Source of the DNA: Opisthorchis felineus
Lineage: Eukaryota > Platyhelminthes > Trematoda > Opisthorchiida > Opisthorchiidae
DNA: 64,000 bases
NCBI GenBank assembly: GCA_004794785.1
Contig: SJOL01005632.1
Coordinates: 240,313 to 304,312 of the forward strand
Direction of reading: 5' to 3'
The translations under genes and the position numbers were made by a program. This document shows, piece after piece, positions 60,243-64,000 of the stretch (positions are counted from its first letter, which is position 1; every line of letters starts with the position of its first letter). The notes under the pieces were generated by a model, which ran no database searches, was not told the origin of the DNA, and worked only from the letters and a program-made list of their open reading frames with translations.

Positions 60243-60821
60243 ATGGAAGCACACTTCGATTCATCGGATTTAGTCGAGAATGCGATTAGCATCCGTTTAC
60301 CAGACTATAATCCCCACAATCCCAGGGTGTGGTTCCACCAAGTCGAGATTGTTTTCACTACTCGACGTAGCACCTCTCATGCTGCCCGCTTTTCTTATGC
60401 CGTCTAACACCTCCCTAACGATCTAGCCACAGAAATAAATCTTTTGGAGGATATCCCTAAAGAAAATCCCTATGACCCTCTTCGAGCTGCTGTCATCAGT
60501 AGGACAGGAAAATCCGAAAACAAGATGCTGAGAGAATTATTCACCACAGTCGAAATTGGTGACAGGTCGCCGTCACAACTATGTCGCCACGTGCGCAGTC
60601 TCCTCTGCGGCCGTAAGCTGGCGGTGGAAATCATGACCCAACTATGGCTCGATAAACTTCCGCCCTCCATGTCCAGCGTCATCAGTGCATTCGTTGATGA
60701 CCACAGCCCGGAGCAGCTAGTTCAAATGGCGGACAAAATCCACGATACCTATCCCAATCATCCCGTTAGCTCCGTCTCCCACCCCAACACCCACCCACTC
60801 CCGCAGCTTCTGACCCGGTAG
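60243..60821 (+). pseudogene. Gypsy gag
   Basis: Starts MEAHFDSSDLVENAISIRLP and carries the capsid phrase PHNPRVWFHQVEIVF. A TAA at 60405-60407 interrupts it. The rest (LLEDIPKENPYDPLRAAVISR, MLRELFTTVEIGDRSPSQL, LWLDKLPPSMSSVI) matches Mag-type capsids. A modified zinc knuckle (CWYHRTFGLKARKC..PC) follows at about 60949-61008 in another frame. In the family, gag builds the virus-like particle. Confidence 0.88.
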
Positions 60822-60986
60822 TTTCTTCCATCGATATTTTCTGCATACTAGATTTGATACCTTGACCGGTCGTCTACAACGGCTTGAAAGCAACAAGCGT
60901 CGACCACGTTCACCATCTGAACCGTTGTCACGTTTCCGTCCCCCTTAATGTTGGTATCACCGGACGTTCGGTCTTAAAGCACGCAA

Positions 60987-61946
60987 ATGCCAACCGCCCT
61001 GTACCTTCAAGCTGCGTCCCAACAACCCTCTAACTACCCCGGCCAGTCAGCAACGGCGACGACCGTCTGTGGCCCTCCTCGCACTCTTCGCCTATTACAC
61101 ATCACCGATCGCTCAAGTGGTCTACGTTTCCTCATAGATACGGGAGCCGAAGTTAGTGTGCTACCACATAAGAGTCCGCTTCCTGACTCCGCTTCTTATT
61201 CGTTACAAGCCGCTAACGGTTCTCTCAAAAACTCTACTATCCCAAACAGGTACCCCATCCCACATATCCACGATTTCGCAAGTACCCTATGCCACACAAA
61301 TACATTCTCCAAACTCAGCCTGGTACGTGCATACTACCACATACCCGTAGCCCCGGATGACATACCTAAAACAGCTGTCACAACACCGTTCGGTATTTTC
61401 GAATTAACGCGTATGCCTTTTGGTCTTCGAACTGCAGCTCAAACGTGTCAACGTTTCATGGACGAAATTTTGCATGGTTTGACTTTCCTGTATGCTTATC
61501 TAGACAACGTTTTAATCGCTAGCACCTCCCCAGCTGAGCATGCAGATCATCTCAGGGCAGTATTTCAAAGTCTTTCTGACTACAACATACGTTTGAACAT
61601 TGACAAATGCTTATTTGGTGTTACCAGCCTGGATTTTCTTGGTCAGCACAATAATCCGGCCGGTATTTCACTATTGTCCGATCGCATTTTGGCCCTTGAA
61701 TCTTTTCTCATACCCACCACTATCAGCCAAATTAGTCGTTTTATCGGTATCATCAACTATTATCGGCGGTTCATCCCTCGTTGTGCATATGTTTTACAGC
61801 CACTGACCGATACAATTGGCTTCAAACAAAAATCTGTTACGTTGCCACCCGCTGCCATTTCTGCTTTCGAAAAAGCAAGCAAGCCATTGCTCACGCCGCA
61901 AAACCAACTTTCCTCGATGCCCACGAAAACACAAAACTTATTTTGA
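60987..61946 (+). pseudogene. Gypsy pol: protease and reverse transcriptase
   Basis: 319 open codons. The protease active site is LRFLIDTGAEVSVLP (about 61123-61167). The rest of the protease and the first RT motifs are absent: about 30 residues later the frame is already at IPNRYPIPHIHDF. The RT then runs FSKLSLVRAYYHIPV, TPFGIFELTRMPFGL, LTFLYAYLDNVLIAS (YLDN instead of YLDD), NIDKCLFG, LDFLGQ, and ISRFIGIINYYRRFIP. The internal deletion and the Asp-to-Asn change make it non-functional. Confidence 0.9.
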
Positions 61947-62640
61947 CAACTGATGCATCGAACGATGCTGTCGACGCTGTATTCCATTACGTTGGTAACA
62001 ATGTCCTTCAACCATTAGCTTTTTTCTCCCAGCAGATGCAAGCTGCCCAAACGCGTCACAGTACTTTTGGTCGTGAATTACTCGCAATTTACCTTGCTAT
62101 TCGCCATTCAAAACCATCACAAGCCACTAACGTATGCTTTCAACGCCAAGCCTGATCGCTATTCACCACGCGAGATACGTCATCCATACTATATTTCCCA
62201 ATTTACTACTGACAATCGGTACACTCCATGAAAGGACAATATCGGTACAGACTGCCCAGCACGCCCAGAAATCGACACATTCCACTCTTCCACGCAGTTG
62301 AACCTTGCCAAGCCGGCGACCTTTCTGCATTGTGATTCTAAGTTTACTTCCATTCTATCCTTTCCTTTATTTCAGCTTTTTTCAATCCCCTTACCCCTCC
62401 AGGCTGGAGCCATCCTTTGTGATATGTCAACCGGCAAAGCTCACCTAATCGTCCCCGAAGCTTTCCGACGAGTTGTTTTCGACCACGTTCATGGACTCTC
62501 TCGCGGTACGTTTGAAATCGGTTTCGTTTTACCCTCGTGCGAAATTGTGAAAGAATTCTTTCACACTTCAATCTATTTACAGAGTTCACGAGTATCATTT
62601 GTTGAATTTTTTCACTCTAACGTAACATTTGCATGATAAT
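61885..62640 (+). pseudogene. Gypsy RNase H and integrase N-terminal zinc-binding part
   Basis: Frame change near 61890, then FLDAHENTKLILTTDASNDAVDAV and QPLAFFSQQMQAAQTRHSTFGRELLAIYLAIRH (RNase H Asp and Glu region) to about 62130. The frame is lost. At about 62400-62510, AILCDMSTGKAHLIVPEAFRRVVFDHVHGLSRGT corresponds to the integrase HHCC zinc-binding end. No integrase DDE core follows. Confidence 0.85.
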
Positions 62641-62759
62641 ATCTGTTAGTTCGCACTCAGTTCCTATTTTTCACCCATTCTCAATAATGACGCAAACCAA
62701 TTCAAGCTGCATTGCACAGCCATCGTTGTACCACAACAGATGTGGACGAAATGGGTATC

Positions 62760-63181
62760 CGTCGAATGTAAGACGTGGTATGCAATGTCACTTCTGCAAG
62801 GCTTGGTAGCACTTTAAATGCACGGGTTTACAAGACGACCGGGTTAACCACCTGGCTAGCTCACCTGACCCGTTTGTCTGCGCCGGCTGCCTTTACCTCA
62901 AGGGGGCAATGTATTCCACAACTAAGAAAGCAGCCACCAAAAATGGAACCAACTCTGCACAGCAAAATCGAATTGGCCAGTGCGACTGTTCTGCTCTAAT
63001 CGGGACACTCAAAGCGAAACTGGAGCTTCTTTCCAAAGCTCTGGAGGATGCAAACGCAAAGAACACAGCGACATGGACGAAAGTTGATAAAGAACATTCT
63101 TCGCTGAACGAGCACCTTGCTCTATCCATCCCGGGTCCGCTGGCTCCGAAGAAAGTCACCAGCTCTCTGATGCGGCAGTAA
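62760..63181 (+). pseudogene. CR1-like LINE ORF1 with PHD-like zinc finger
   Basis: In one frame: MQCHFCKAW, a TAG, HFKCTGL, then HLASSPDPFVCAGCL. This gives C-x2-C...H-x2-C...C-x2-C, the PHD-like finger found at the start of CR1-type ORF1 proteins. A hydrophilic helical stretch follows (SALIGTLKAKLELLSKALEDANAK) and a stop at 63179-63181. The premature TAG inside the finger marks this copy as broken. Confidence 0.7.
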
Positions 63182-63589
63182 AGACCGCCGCAGACCCCTC
63201 GACTACCAAAGGCAGCGATGCTCGGGGGGAGGCAAGCCTCACGTGAACGCAGCACCCAAAGAGCTATCATCGCTTATTTCCGTATGAGGCGATAAAGGCG
63301 CAGCAGTGAACTCCACACACAAGTCACAATTCTGAGCTGGACCGGGTCAGACGTGCGGAGACAAGCGGCGAAGTCTACCGACAAATCAACCATGAGCGTT
63401 CACCTCGACATTGGGGAATGCTGCGAGAACCCTACAACCACTGAGAAGGTCACACTGCCAATCTCCAGCTCCACTCCGTCAAAAGTGGCCTTTGGTGCCC
63501 TGGACTCAAACCCGATGTGCAGCTATTAAATCTGCTAACCCTTCTGGCAGCACACCTCTCGGCTCCCCACCTTCGAAGGCAGCAGGTAA

Positions 63590-64000
63590 AGTGTTGAAAT
63601 TCTCGTCCACTAACTGCCTCAGTCTTTTCAACAAACTTCACGATATTAAACAGTCAGCTTGCCCTAAACAGCCGTCCATAATCGCACTCACTGACACCTG
63701 GCTCACACCAGATGTCTCTGACGCGGAGATCTCGATAGACGGCTGCTCTGTTTTTCGAGCTGACTCAAAACGAGGGAGGGCTGGTGGGGTAGCTTTGTGC
63801 CTACATGCGGCCCTGCCCATACCAGTTGTCCTCTCTGATACCACTCCTGCACCTTTTTGTGATGCACTGTGGATTCAAATCCCGCTTCGCGGGTCCGATT
63901 CTCTCCTTGTCGGCGTGGTCTACCGTTGCCCCTCGGGTCCTCCGGAAGATGACCAATTCCTCATACAAACCCTTGAGCAACTCTCCTCCAGATACCACTT
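63590..64000 (+). pseudogene. CR1-like LINE endonuclease domain (runs off right edge)
   Basis: Open frame to the window end: TNCLSLFNKLHDIKQ, SIIALTDTWLTPDVSDAEIS (catalytic acidic residue of 'TETWL', here TDTWL), FRADSKRGRAGGVALCL, FCDALWIQI, LLVGVVYRCPSGPPEDDQF. These are the APE-type endonuclease motifs of CR1/Jockey-group LINEs. The RT would follow beyond base 64000. The stretch 63182-63590 between ORF1 and this domain has broken frames. It may belong to an otherwise intact ORF2, but I cannot see its true start. Confidence 0.85.

Larger units (their letters stand above)
60160..62640 (+). mobile_element. Ty3/Gypsy (Mag-like) LTR retrotransposon remnant
   Basis: Leader with GATTTGGTGAGCCCGAG (60155-60180) before a gag ATG, as in Mag-type elements. 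Gag, protease, RT, RNase H and the integrase zinc-binding end follow in order across several frames. Deleted between protease and RT, frameshifted near 61890, and missing the integrase core and 3' LTR. Not a complete or active element. Confidence 0.9.

Overview
The window is animal nuclear DNA, most likely from a parasitic flatworm and probably a digenean fluke. The reasons are tiny 37-44 base introns with consensus splice sites, 3' splice acceptors 2-4 bases upstream of start codons (a layout typical of spliced-leader trans-splicing), and a repeat mix of RTE (SR2-like), CR1-like, R2, Mag-type Ty3/Gypsy and tRNA-derived SINEs. The species is not resolvable by eye. There is no prokaryotic, operon-like or CRISPR content.

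Only two loci look like host protein genes. At 8671-9674 (+) there is a secreted protein with a C-type-lectin-like domain, split by 44- and 37-base introns around a 23-base micro-exon. At 46677-47375 (-) there is an intact, intronless TXNDC9 (phosducin-like, thioredoxin-fold) gene. Both have a pyrimidine-rich tract and AG directly before the ATG.

Everything else that can be recognised is mobile DNA, nearly all decayed. From left to right: an R2 element with zinc fingers and a Myb-like segment (1-2290, -); a MULE transposase with a SWIM zinc finger (2370-4364, +); a triplicated inverted/direct repeat (8000-8218); an RTE scrap (about 11.1 kb, +); a SINE-2 copy (about 12.7 kb, -); a long feature-poor stretch (12.8-26.2 kb); a second R2 copy with its catalytic box destroyed (26.2-27.9 kb, -); a SINE-1 copy with target-site duplication (28.97-29.15 kb, -); an RTE lineage II copy (30.3-31.5 kb, +); an RTE 3' end split by a rearranged repeat (39.2-39.9 kb, +); and a near full-length RTE lineage I copy (41.4-44.5 kb, +). 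Two large palindromes lie at 40.15-40.29 kb and 45.39-45.58 kb.

From 49.3 to 58.1 kb is a nest of at least four RTE copies in both orientations. Two SINE-1 and two SINE-2 copies are inserted in or beside them, an 891-N assembly gap (52276-53166) interrupts one copy, and tandem repeats lie upstream of the last copy. The right end holds a Mag-like Ty3/Gypsy remnant (60.2-62.6 kb, +) and the 5' part of a CR1-like LINE that runs off the window (62.8-64.0 kb, +).

The most notable points are the micro-exon lectin gene, the acceptor-next-to-ATG signal at both genes, R2 copies lying outside any visible rDNA, the MULE relic, two tRNA-like SINE families (one with clear target-site duplications at all three copies), and a palindromic repeat family including an almost perfect 188-base spacerless palindrome.
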